Source: an uncultured Devosia sp. (GTDB lineage Bacteria; Pseudomonadota; Alphaproteobacteria; Rhizobiales; Devosiaceae). From it: a stretch of 26,470 nt of DNA. A model generated the notes under the pieces. The model searched no databases, was not told where the DNA came from, and was given only the letters and a program-made list of their open reading frames with translations. The stretch lies in assembly GCA_934553185.1 (NCBI GenBank), contig CAKTFF010000003.1, positions 1 through 26,470 of the forward strand, in the 5' to 3' direction. This document shows positions 7,688-14,624 of this stretch, in pieces. The position numbers and the translations under genes were made by a program. Within the stretch, counting starts at the first letter, position 1, and every line of letters starts with the position of its first letter.

Positions 7688-9706
7688 CTAAATATCGAGG
7701 TCAGTCACGAAGGCTGCATTTTCCTGGATGAAGTCAAACCGGGCCTCCGGCTTGGTTCCCATCAGACGATCCACGCTTATCCTTGTGGCATCCAGATCGT
7801 CACGGATCTTGACTTGCAGCAGGGTGCGCGACTTTGGAGACATGGTTGTTTCGCGCAGATGGGCGAAGGGCATCTCGCCCAGTCCTTTGAACCGCGTCGT
7901 ATCCACCTTGCCCTTGCCGGTGAACTCTGTGGCCATCAACTCGGCCCTGTGCGCTTCGTCCCGGGCATAAAGCGTCTTGCCACCCTGGGTGATCCGGAAC
8001 AGGGGCGGCAGGGCTAGGTAGAGGTGCCCACCATCGATCAGCTTGGGCATTTCCTGGAAGAAGAAGGTGATCAGCAGCGAAGCGATATGGGCGCCGTCCA
8101 CATCCGCATCGGTCATGATGATGATCTTGTCGTATCGCAGGTCATCCTCGCGATAGCGATCGCGTGTGCCGCAGCCGAGCGCCTGGATCAGGTCGGAAAT
8201 GAGCTGGCTTGCCGCCATTTTCTCCCGGCTGGCGCCCGCTACATTGAGAATTTTGCCGCGTAACGGCAACACGGCCTGGCTCGACCGATTTCGGGCTTGT
8301 TTTGCGGATCCACCTGCCGAGTCGCCTTCAACGATGAAGAGTTCTGCGCCTTGTGCGGCAGTCTGCGTGCAGTCCGCCAGCTTGCCGGGCAGGCGTAGCT
8401 TGCGGGTGGCGCTGGCGCGATCGATTTCCTTTTCCTTGCGGCGGCGCAGCCTTTCTTCGGCGCGCTCGATCGCCCAATCAAGCAACTTGCCGGCCTGGTT
8501 GGGGGAAGCGGCTAGCCAGTGGTCAAAGGCGTCGCGCAGGGCGTTGTCGACAATGCGGGTCGCCTCGCCCGATGCCAGCTTGTCCTTGGTCTGCCCGACA
8601 AATTCTGGTTCGCGCACGAACACCGACAGCATGGCGCTGCAATGGGCGAACACGTCTTCCGCAGTCAAAACAGCCGCGCCCTTATTTTTGGTCAGCTCGG
8701 CATAGTTCTTGAGACCGCGCAGCAACGCCATGCGCAGGCCGGACTCATGCGTGCCGCCATCGGGCGTTGGTACCGTGTTGCAGTAGGAGGAAACGCCACC
8801 ATCGCCTAGCGTCCAGGCGATCGCCCATTCCACAGCGCCATGCGTGCCAGCCTTGCCATGGCTGCCGGCAAACAGTTCGTCAACGATGCGCGTCTCGCCC
8901 TCAATGCGCGCATTCATGAAGTCCTTGAGCCCGTCGGGATAGTGGAACACGGCCTTGGCAGGAGCATCGTCGGTGGCAAGGCTTTCGTCGCAACTCCAGC
9001 GCAGCTCAACGCCAGCGAACAGATAAGCCTTGGCGCGCGTCATCCGGAACAGCCGCGCAGCGGAAAAATGTGCAGTCTCGCCAAAGATCTGTGGATCGGG
9101 ATGAAAGCGCGTCGTCGTGCCGCGCCGATTGTTCACACGGCCCAGATGTTCGATTTCGCCCTGGGGCTTGCCGCGGGAAAACCGCAGCCGGTGCAGCTGC
9201 TGCTCGCGCGCAACCTCCACCACCATTTCGTCCGAGAGCGCATTAACCACCGACACGCCGACGCCATGCAGCCCGCCAGACGTTTCATAAGCCTTGGAGT
9301 CAAACTTGCCGCCCGCATGCAGCACGGTATGCACAATCTCCAGCGTTGAGCGACCCGGATATTTGGGGTGGTTCTCCACTGGAATGCCGCGGCCATTGTC
9401 GGTGACGGTGATGAAGCCGTCGGTGCCCAGATGCACCTCGATCCTTGTGGCATGGCCGGCAATTGCCTCATCCATGGAATTGTCGATCACCTCGGCGAAG
9501 AGGTGATGCAAAGCGTTGGTATCGGTGCCGCCGATATACATTCCCGGCCGGCGCCGAACCGGTTCAAGCCCTTCAAGAACCTCAATGTCTGCAGCCGAGT
9601 AGGAACCGGCTGCGGCGACCGTTGCCTTGGCCGAGCCCCGCACAGGCGCAGAATTTTGTGGGACAACGTCTGCTTTATCATCGGTTCCGAACAGGTCTTC
9701 TGCCAT
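7688..9706 (-). CDS. parE: DNA topoisomerase IV subunit B (ParE)
   Basis: This is the ATPase subunit of topoisomerase IV, which decatenates sister chromosomes together with ParC. The 672-aa product has a GHKL ATPase domain with VIDNSMDEA (73-81), DNGRGIPVE (103-111) and GGLHGVGVSVVNALS (144-158), a transducer domain, and a TOPRIM domain with EGDSAGG (460-466) and DADVDG (533-538). ParE rather than GyrB is indicated by AKQARNRSSQAVLPLRGKIL and the ISDLIQALGCGT segment after it, and by the moderate length without GyrB-type insertions. The ATG at 9706 is preceded by only a weak ribosome binding site, and a perfect hairpin lies just upstream. parC is not in this window. Confidence 0.94.
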   Translation of the reverse strand: MAEDLFGTDDKADVVPQNSAPVRGSAKATVAAAGSYSAADIEVLEGLEPVRRRPGMYIGGTDTNALHHLFAEVIDNSMDEAIAGHATRIEVHLGTDGFITVTDNGRGIPVENHPKYPGRSTLEIVHTVLHAGGKFDSKAYETSGGLHGVGVSVVNALSDEMVVEVAREQQLHRLRFSRGKPQGEIEHLGRVNNRRGTTTRFHPDPQIFGETAHFSAARLFRMTRAKAYLFAGVELRWSCDESLATDDAPAKAVFHYPDGLKDFMNARIEGETRIVDELFAGSHGKAGTHGAVEWAIAWTLGDGGVSSYCNTVPTPDGGTHESGLRMALLRGLKNYAELTKNKGAAVLTAEDVFAHCSAMLSVFVREPEFVGQTKDKLASGEATRIVDNALRDAFDHWLAASPNQAGKLLDWAIERAEERLRRRKEKEIDRASATRKLRLPGKLADCTQTAAQGAELFIVEGDSAGGSAKQARNRSSQAVLPLRGKILNVAGASREKMAASQLISDLIQALGCGTRDRYREDDLRYDKIIIMTDADVDGAHIASLLITFFFQEMPKLIDGGHLYLALPPLFRITQGGKTLYARDEAHRAELMATEFTGKGKVDTTRFKGLGEMPFAHLRETTMSPKSRTLLQVKIRDDLDATRISVDRLMGTKPEARFDFIQENAAFVTDLDI

Positions 9707-9722
9707 GGGCGTGCGTCATCCA

Positions 9723-9744
9723 AAATGGCCCGAATCGGCCATTT
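9723..9744 (-). promoter_or_regulatory. Perfect hairpin upstream of parE
   Basis: AAATGGCC, a six-base loop and GGCCATTT form an 8-bp inverted repeat 17 to 38 bases before the parE start. On the minus strand a TATGAT -10 like hexamer (complement of 9753-9758) precedes it, which would put the mRNA start close to 9745, so the hairpin would form the very 5' end of the transcript. I see no good -35 box. It may be an operator, an mRNA-stabilising 5' hairpin, or translational control. Confidence 0.4.
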
Positions 9745-9904
9745 GGCCTTTTATCATATTGAGGCCGTGCCTGCGCGCAGCTGGAACCGGCCCGCTTCTT
9801 CCCGCCTTGTTCCCGCAACTGAACGCTTGGTGAACAGCCCATTCCTACAAAGTTCAATCCGGTGCGTTTAGCTTGTCAGTTCACCAGCGACACGGAGGCC
9901 ATGC

Positions 9905-10222
9905 ATGAACAAGTTGAGCACCATCGTTTTGGTGGGCTTGCTGCTGGGCAGTGTCGTGCCCGCTCAAGCCCAGTCGACAAGTTTCGGTATCTTCTTCGGC
10001 GATGAGCGGTCGGACTTTCTGCCTGATCGCTTCACCTGCCTGGGTGACCGCGCCATTCGCCAAGCCGTGGCTGATCGTGGCTACACAAAAATTTTTCTCA
10101 ACATCAAGCGCGAGGGCAGGGTTCAGGTCCGCGCCAGCCGCGACGGCTGGACCTATCTGCTCGAATACAACTACTGCACCAACCGCATCGAAGCCCGCAC
10201 GCAGTTACGCCCTGCGGGCTAG
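9905..10222 (+). CDS. Small secreted protein of unknown function
   Basis: A 105-aa protein with a clear Sec signal peptide: a basic start MNK, a hydrophobic core (STIVLVGLLLGSVV) and a cleavage site after AQA near residue 22. The mature part of about 83 residues has two cysteines, in FTCLGD and YNYCTN, suited to one disulfide bond in the periplasm. The repeated small motifs AIRQAVADRGY and VQVRASRDGWTYLLEYN resemble short conserved hypothetical proteins of Hyphomicrobiales that I cannot name. The start is fixed by CGGAGG at 9893-9898, six bases before the ATG; an ATG at 9901 is in another frame. It stands alone, divergent from parE. Confidence 0.75.
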   Translation: MNKLSTIVLVGLLLGSVVPAQAQSTSFGIFFGDERSDFLPDRFTCLGDRAIRQAVADRGYTKIFLNIKREGRVQVRASRDGWTYLLEYNYCTNRIEARTQLRPAG

Positions 10223-10320
10223 CCAGGCCTCAAGACCAACTCGTCCCAAGATCGGGCGACCGGTTTACGTTCCGTTTGCTTCTTGAAAGCACTTTCTTAA
10301 ACGGGCGCTGCTAGAACGAA

Positions 10321-10354
10321 CGCATACGGTTTTTGTCTGGAGTTGCCGTATGCG
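10321..10354 (+). promoter_or_regulatory. Hairpin enclosing the start codon and ribosome binding site of the small ORF
   Basis: CGCATACGG (10321-10329) and CCGTATGCG (10346-10354) form a perfect 9-bp stem. The 16-base loop contains the Shine-Dalgarno GGAG (10339-10342), and the ATG at 10350-10352 is inside the 3' arm. Folding would hide the start codon, a layout suited to translational switching or RNA thermosensing. Confidence 0.45.
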
Positions 10355-10520
10355 AAGCGACCGGGATCATAGTTCTGCGTACCAGGTCTCGTCCGGTTCA
10401 ACTGTCTTCGGTGTTTGGCCGCATGCCGGGTTTTCCTGTATTGCGTACCGGCTGGCCAAGCTCACCGCCCCACGTTACGGGGTTGTGGCGGTAATTACCG
10501 CCGCGTTTTACTTGATGTGA
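10350..10520 (+). CDS. Possible 56-aa small protein, unknown function
   Basis: ATG at 10350 with GGAG 7 bases upstream opens a frame of 56 codons ending in TGA at 10520. The peptide starts MRSDRDHSSAYQ, has a central VFGVWPHAGFSC and ends in a basic then hydrophobic stretch, RLAKLTAPRY followed by GVVAVITAAFYLM, which could be a short membrane anchor. About two thirds of third codon positions are G or C, lower than in neighbouring genes, so coding status is open. I recognise no family. It lies upstream of the ABC-F gene on the same strand and could be a leader peptide or an independent small membrane protein. Confidence 0.4.
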   Translation: MRSDRDHSSAYQVSSGSTVFGVWPHAGFSCIAYRLAKLTAPRYGVVAVITAAFYLM

Positions 10521-10584
10521 ATTGTCTTTGCCTTGTGACTGGTCTAAACCTCAGTTTAGCCACGTTTCAAACCCGGAGGGTGCC

Positions 10585-10668
10585 GTGACATTGCTGTATG
10601 CGCACCGCTCCCGTGGCCCTGTTCCCGCCCTGTGGCTTTGCTGCAGGGCTGACCGGAACTGGTTCTGA
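10585..10668 (+). CDS. Possible 27-aa leader peptide before the ABC-F gene
   Basis: GTG at 10585 with a strong GGAGG five bases upstream (10575-10579) opens 27 codons ending in TGA at 10668. The peptide contains ALWLCCRADRNWF at its C-terminus. A 23-codon GTG frame (10517-10588) bridges the 56-codon ORF and this one through overlapping stop and start codons at both ends, which could couple translation. Two tandem hairpins follow before the ABC-F start. The layout fits a translated leader; the coding evidence is only the ribosome binding site and position. Confidence 0.3.
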   Translation: MTLLYAHRSRGPVPALWLCCRADRNWF

Positions 10669-10704
10669 CACCCATTCGTCTCCCTATTCTGGTTGCCCTT
10701 CACG

Positions 10705-10751
10705 GTGGTCCATAGACCACGTCCTGATGGCTTCTGGCGTCACCGACGCCA
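10705..10751 (+). promoter_or_regulatory. Two tandem hairpins directly before the ABC-F start
   Basis: The first is GTGGTC-CATA-GACCAC (10705-10720). The second is TGGCGTC-ACC-GACGCCA (10735-10751). Both are perfect. Neither is followed by a T-run, so they are not intrinsic terminators. The second ends 18 bases before the ABC-F ATG. They may control access of the ribosome to that gene. Confidence 0.45.
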
Positions 10752-10769
10752 TACCGGAATAAACAAACA

Positions 10770-12290
10770 ATGGGCACGATCAGCATCCGCAATGCCGGCC
10801 TCACGGCGACCGATATTCTCTTTTCCAAACTAGACATCAACATCGGCGAGGGCGACCGCGTCGGCCTCGTTGCCGGCAATGGTCGAGGCAAGACGACCCT
10901 TCTGCGTGCCATGGCCGGGCAGGGGGAACTCACCACCGGCGAAGTCGTGCGTTCGCGCGGTTTGACCGTGGGCTATGTCGAGCAGGACATGCCGCCATCC
11001 CTTATGGGATTCACGCTTGCCGATGCGGTGCTGGATGCTTTGCCGTTCAGTGAGCGCGACACGGAAAGCTGGCGGGCCGATGTTGTGCTCGACGAGTTCG
11101 AAACTCCGTCGGCCATGCGCGCCCGCAAGTTGGCGGAACTCAGCGGCGGTTGGCAACGCATAGCGCTTATCGCGCGCTGCTGGATCCTCCAGCCTGACGC
11201 GCTGCTGCTCGACGAACCCACCAACCATCTCGATCTGGGCAGGCTGTATCAACTCGAGAATTGGATCAACCAGAGCGCGCGTAACATCCCGGTGGTGATC
11301 GCCAGCCACGATCGGCACTTCCTTGACGCCACAACCAACCGCACGCTGTTCTTGCGCCCCGATGTCACCCACTACTTTGCCCTGCCGTTCAGCAAGGCAC
11401 GGCTTGCACTCGCCGAAGCAGACGAAGCAGCGGAGGCCAAGCGCGAGCGAGACCTCAAGGAGGTCAGCCGCCTCCGTAAGCAGGCCGCCAAACTGACCAA
11501 TGTCGGCATCAACTCGGGCAGCGACCTGCTGGTGGTCAAATCCAAATACCTACGAGACCGCGCTGCCAAGATCGAGAATGCAGTGCGGTCCGTGCACAAG
11601 GAGCGTAGTGGACAAATCAAGCTCGGCAATAGCGGCGCTCAAGCGAAGGTCATGCTGGCGTTTGACAATGTTGAAGTTTCATCCCCCGCTGGCGACAGGC
11701 TTTTCCGCATCGACAAACTGCATGTCTTCCAGGGCGACCGGCTGGTAATCCTCGGTCGAAACGGCACAGGCAAGTCGCAGTTCATTGAACTCGTGCATAG
11801 GGCGATAGGTGGTCAAGATATTGCAGGAATTCGCGTCAGCCCACAGGTTGTGCCGGGCTATGTGGATCAGGCCATGAGCTTCCTGCCGCCCAAGCAGCGT
11901 CTCCTGGACTACGTAGTCGCAGAGTTCGACCAAGGTGACCAGCGCAGCAGGAGCCTTCTGGCGTCAGCAGGCTTTGCCGTCGAAAAGCAGGAACGGCCGA
12001 TCGGTGAACTCTCTTTCGGGCAGAGGGCCCGCCTGGGCCTACTCGCCGTGCGATTGCGCGAACCCAATTTCTACCTGCTCGATGAACCCACCAACCATGT
12101 CGACATCACCGGACAGGAACGGTTGGAGGCCGAAATTGTCGAGAACGGCGCGACCGCGCTTATCGTCTCGCATGATCGAAGCTTTGTGCGCGGTCTGGGC
12201 ACGCGCTTCCTGGTCATCGACAAAGGAAGAGCCAAGGAAGTGGACAGCCCCGAACCCCATTTCCAAGAGATGGCCGAAGACAGTCGCTAG
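10770..12290 (+). CDS. ABC-F family ATPase (ribosome-associated, resistance-type possible)
   Basis: This is a soluble protein with two ABC ATPase domains and no membrane segments, as in ABC-F translation factors that bind the ribosomal E site. NBD1 has Walker A AGNGRGKT (35-42), signature LSGGWQR (124-130) and LLLDEPTNHLD (145-155). NBD2 has GRNGTGKS (329-336), signature LSFGQRARL (414-422) and LLDEPTNHVD (436-445). Both domains carry the SHDR switch, and the catalytic glutamates are intact. The linker of about 85 residues (around 205-295) is helical and charged. Little space is left in NBD1 for the EttA-type arm. At 506 aa it is shorter than housekeeping Uup or EttA. Function could be antibiotic protection or translation rescue; the sequence alone does not decide. 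Its upstream region looks like a regulatory leader. Confidence 0.88.
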   Translation: MGTISIRNAGLTATDILFSKLDINIGEGDRVGLVAGNGRGKTTLLRAMAGQGELTTGEVVRSRGLTVGYVEQDMPPSLMGFTLADAVLDALPFSERDTESWRADVVLDEFETPSAMRARKLAELSGGWQRIALIARCWILQPDALLLDEPTNHLDLGRLYQLENWINQSARNIPVVIASHDRHFLDATTNRTLFLRPDVTHYFALPFSKARLALAEADEAAEAKRERDLKEVSRLRKQAAKLTNVGINSGSDLLVVKSKYLRDRAAKIENAVRSVHKERSGQIKLGNSGAQAKVMLAFDNVEVSSPAGDRLFRIDKLHVFQGDRLVILGRNGTGKSQFIELVHRAIGGQDIAGIRVSPQVVPGYVDQAMSFLPPKQRLLDYVVAEFDQGDQRSRSLLASAGFAVEKQERPIGELSFGQRARLGLLAVRLREPNFYLLDEPTNHVDITGQERLEAEIVENGATALIVSHDRSFVRGLGTRFLVIDKGRAKEVDSPEPHFQEMAEDSR

Positions 12291-12320
12291 AGACTAGCGT
12301 GACGCCGACCTAGCAAAATA

Positions 12321-12350
12321 AAAGGGCCCGCAAAGGGCCCTTTCTTGTTC
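12321..12350. terminator. Bidirectional intrinsic terminator between the ABC-F gene and glnA
   Basis: AAAGGGCCC, loop GCAAA and GGGCCCTTT form a 9-bp stem at 12321-12343, followed by TTTCTTGTT on the plus strand. On the minus strand it is followed by TTTTATTTT. It therefore serves both convergent genes. Confidence 0.88.
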
Positions 12351-12363
12351 GCCTCAGACCATA

Positions 12364-13773
12364 TCAGGCCGAGTAGTACATTTCGTATTCGACAGGATGC
12401 GGGGTCTGCTCGAACTTGATCACTTCCGTCATCTTGAGTTCGATATAGCTGTCGATCTGGTCCTTGTCGAACACGCCGCCGGCCAGAAGGAATTCGTGGT
12501 CGGCCTCAAGCGCCGCAAGAGCCTCGCGCAGCGAACCGCACACGGTTGGGATTTCCTTGAGCTCTTCCTTGGGCAGCTCATAGAGATCCTTGTCCATCGG
12601 GTCGCCGGGGTGGATCTTGTTCTTGATGCCGTCAAGACCAGCCATCAGCATGGCCGAGAAAGCCAGGTATGGGTTCGCCAGCGGATCGGGGAAGCGGATC
12701 TCGATGCGCTTGCTCTTGGGCGACTGGCCGAACGGAATACGGCAGGAGGCGGAGCGGTTACGGGCCGAATAGGCCAGCAGCACCGGCGCCTCGAAGCCGG
12801 GCACCAGGCGCTTGTAGGAGTTGGTGGTAGGGTTGGTGAAGGCGTTGATCGCCTTGGCATGCTTGATGATGCCGCCGATATAGTAAAGCGCTTCCATCGA
12901 CAGGCCGGCATACTGGTCGCCGGCAAACAGCGGCTTGCCGTCCTTCCAGATCGACTGGTGGCAGTGCATGCCCGACCCATTGTCGCCAAACACCGGCTTG
13001 GGCATGAACGTCACCGTCTTGCCGTACGCGTTGGCGACCTGATGAATCACATACTTGTAGATCTGTACGTCGTCGGCCGCCTTGATCATCGGCGCGAACT
13101 TCATGCCCAGCTCGTGCTGGGCGGAAGCCACTTCGTGGTGGTGCTTTTCGACGACGACGCCCATGTCGGCCATGGCCGCGAGCATTTCGCCGCGGATGTC
13201 CTGCGCGCTGTCGAGCGGCGGAACGGGGAAGTAGCCCTTCTTGAGACCGATATGGTGGCCGCTATTGCCCGCCTCATAGGCCGTGTCATTGTTGGACGGC
13301 AGTTCGGGATGATCGACCTCGAAGCCAACCTTGTAAGGCGTGTTGGAATACTTCACGTCGTCGAACATGAAAAATTCCGGCTCGGCGCCGAACACGACCG
13401 TGTCGCCGATGCCCGATGCCTTGAGGAAGGCTTCGGCCTTCTTGGCCGTTGTGCGCGGGTCGCGCGAATAAGGCTGATAGGTGAGCGGCTCGAGAATGTC
13501 GCAGTTCACGACCATGGTCGATGCGCCGAAGAAGGGGTCCATATAGGCCGAGTTCGGATCGGGCATCAGCACCATGTCGGACTCGTTGATGGCCTTCCAG
13601 CCACCGATCGAGGAGCCATCGAACATGGTGCCTTCTTCAAACAGGTCTTCGTCAACGATGGAAACATCCAGCGTCACGTGCTGCAGCTTGCCGCGCGGGT
13701 CGGTGAAGCGCAGATCGAGATACTTGATGCTCTCGTCCTTGATGCGCTTGAGGAGGTCGGCTGCGGTGGTCAT
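12364..13773 (-). CDS. glnA: Glutamine synthetase type I
   Basis: It forms glutamine from glutamate, ammonia and ATP as a dodecamer and is the main ammonia assimilation enzyme. The length of 469 aa is standard. Visible motifs are [10 protein letters not shown] (50-59), the metal-binding [10 protein letters not shown] (129-138), [12 protein letters not shown] (263-274), [13 protein letters not shown] (314-326) and the Arg-rich [12 protein letters not shown]. Tyr398 in KDLYELP is the adenylylation site, so activity is likely controlled by GlnE. The gene lies 54 bases downstream of glnB on the same strand. An AGGGGA ribosome binding site precedes the ATG. The sigma-54 type promoter before glnB would drive both. 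Confidence 0.97.
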   Translation of the reverse strand: MTTAADLLKRIKDESIKYLDLRFTDPRGKLQHVTLDVSIVDEDLFEEGTMFDGSSIGGWKAINESDMVLMPDPNSAYMDPFFGASTMVVNCDILEPLTYQPYSRDPRTTAKKAEAFLKASGIGDTVVFGAEPEFFMFDDVKYSNTPYKVGFEVDHPELPSNNDTAYEAGNSGHHIGLKKGYFPVPPLDSAQDIRGEMLAAMADMGVVVEKHHHEVASAQHELGMKFAPMIKAADDVQIYKYVIHQVANAYGKTVTFMPKPVFGDNGSGMHCHQSIWKDGKPLFAGDQYAGLSMEALYYIGGIIKHAKAINAFTNPTTNSYKRLVPGFEAPVLLAYSARNRSASCRIPFGQSPKSKRIEIRFPDPLANPYLAFSAMLMAGLDGIKNKIHPGDPMDKDLYELPKEELKEIPTVCGSLREALAALEADHEFLLAGGVFDKDQIDSYIELKMTEVIKFEQTPHPVEYEMYYSA

Positions 13774-13827
13774 TAGGTTTTCCCCTGTCAGAAACGGAAT
13801 GCTAGGTTGTGAGGAAGCGAGACGCGA

Positions 13828-14166
<339 letters not shown>

Positions 14167-14211
14167 CTAAGCCTCCACGACCGCATGCGGCCTTCATTTG
14201 CCAATTCGTAT

Positions 14212-14226
14212 GCACGACCCGTGCCA
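14212..14226 (-). promoter_or_regulatory. Sigma-54 (RpoN) type promoter for glnB-glnA
   Basis: On the minus strand the sequence reads TGGCAC, five bases, GTGCA. The invariant GG and GC are separated by exactly 10 bases, as required for -24/-12 elements; only the first base of the -12 box (G instead of T) departs from consensus. Transcription would start near 14200, leaving a leader of about 34 bases. NtrC-dependent control of glnBA is well known in this group, which makes the match credible. Confidence 0.7.
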
Positions 14227-14323
14227 GCCTTGAGGCGGTACCAAAACTTTCCATAAAACAGCACACGAACAAACCGCAGGCGTCACCACGGTTCTCTTCT
14301 CCAATCAATCACTGCTCGCGGTT

Positions 14324-14338
14324 TGGGCAATTTGCCCA
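14324..14338. promoter_or_regulatory. 15-base palindrome upstream of the glnB promoter, possible enhancer site
   Basis: TGGGCAA-T-TTGCCCA is a perfect inverted repeat centred about 130 bases upstream of the predicted glnB start site. This is the usual distance for an NtrC enhancer, but the sequence is not the standard NtrC consensus (GCAC...GTGC), so the bound protein is unknown. The rest of 14167-14438 shows no gene. Confidence 0.4.
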
Positions 14339-14438
14339 GAAAATAGGCAGAATTCATACGTATAGCTGTGTCCTAGCTGAACTCGCACAGCCAAAACTGC
14401 ACAGAGCACGATCTACGATCTTTAGGCGCAGCTAGGCT

Positions 14439-14465
14439 TTGACGCCCATTCCATCTTCATATAGA
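14439..14465 (+). promoter_or_regulatory. Promoter for tRNA-Leu (and possibly tig)
   Basis: TTGACG (14439-14444), 15 bases, TATAGA (14460-14465) resembles a sigma-70 promoter with a slightly short spacer. The start would lie near 14472, about 24 bases before the tRNA. Confidence 0.5.
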
Positions 14466-14473
14466 TGCAACCC

Positions 14474-14490
14474 GACCCGGCCACCGGGTC
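14474..14490 (+). other. Hairpin just upstream of tRNA-Leu
   Basis: GACCCGG-CCA-CCGGGTC is a perfect 7-bp GC-rich stem followed by CTTTT, then the tRNA begins at 14496. It looks like a short intrinsic terminator, yet it lies after the predicted promoter. It may block read-through from upstream, or be a 5' leader hairpin removed by RNase P. Confidence 0.45.
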
Positions 14491-14495
14491 CTTTT

Positions 14496-14580
14496 GCGGG
14501 TGTGGCGGAATTGGTAGACGCACTGGATTTAGGTTCCAGCGCCGCAAGGCGTGGAGGTTCGAGTCCTCTCACCCGCACCA
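14496..14580 (+). tRNA. tRNA-Leu, anticodon UAG
   Basis: An 85-base tRNA including an encoded CCA. The acceptor stem pairs GCGGGTG with CACCCGC, the D-arm contains GGTAGACGC, the anticodon stem is CTGGA/TCCAG with loop TTTAGGT giving anticodon TAG, the long variable arm (CGCCGCAAGGCG) is of class II as expected for leucine, and the T-arm is GAGG-TTCGAGT-CCTC. It reads CUA and related leucine codons. It ends 44 bases before the tig start with no terminator between, so tRNA and tig may share a transcript. Confidence 0.97.
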
Positions 14581-14624
14581 TCAAGGGCCAGGCCCTGACA
14601 TCAATGAATACGGGACAAAACCGA

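Larger units (their letters stand above)
10223..10769 (+). other. 547-base leader-like region before the ABC-F gene
   Basis: No long gene lies here, but the stretch is dense in structure: a 9-bp hairpin at 10321-10354, a 56-codon ORF at 10350-10520, a 16-base perfect palindrome GGCGGTAATTACCGCC at 10487-10502, a hairpin CTAAAC/GTTTAG at 10544-10559, a 27-codon ORF with a strong ribosome binding site at 10585-10668, and two tandem hairpins at 10705-10720 and 10735-10751 ending 18 bases before the ABC-F start. I found no convincing promoter. The arrangement resembles ribosome-controlled leaders of some ABC-F resistance genes, but this is inference. Confidence 0.5.

Noticed and set aside
10223..10769. 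A known riboswitch or a degraded gene in the leader region
   Set aside because: I could not match it to any riboswitch core I know, and no frame shows remnants of a recognisable protein.
12321..12350. GGGCCC-rich stem as an operator
   Set aside because: Position between convergent genes and T-runs on both strands make a bidirectional terminator the simpler reading.
12397..13776. A 459-codon open frame on the plus strand opposite glnA
   Set aside because: It mirrors the glnA codon pattern and has no plausible protein motifs; glnA is certain.
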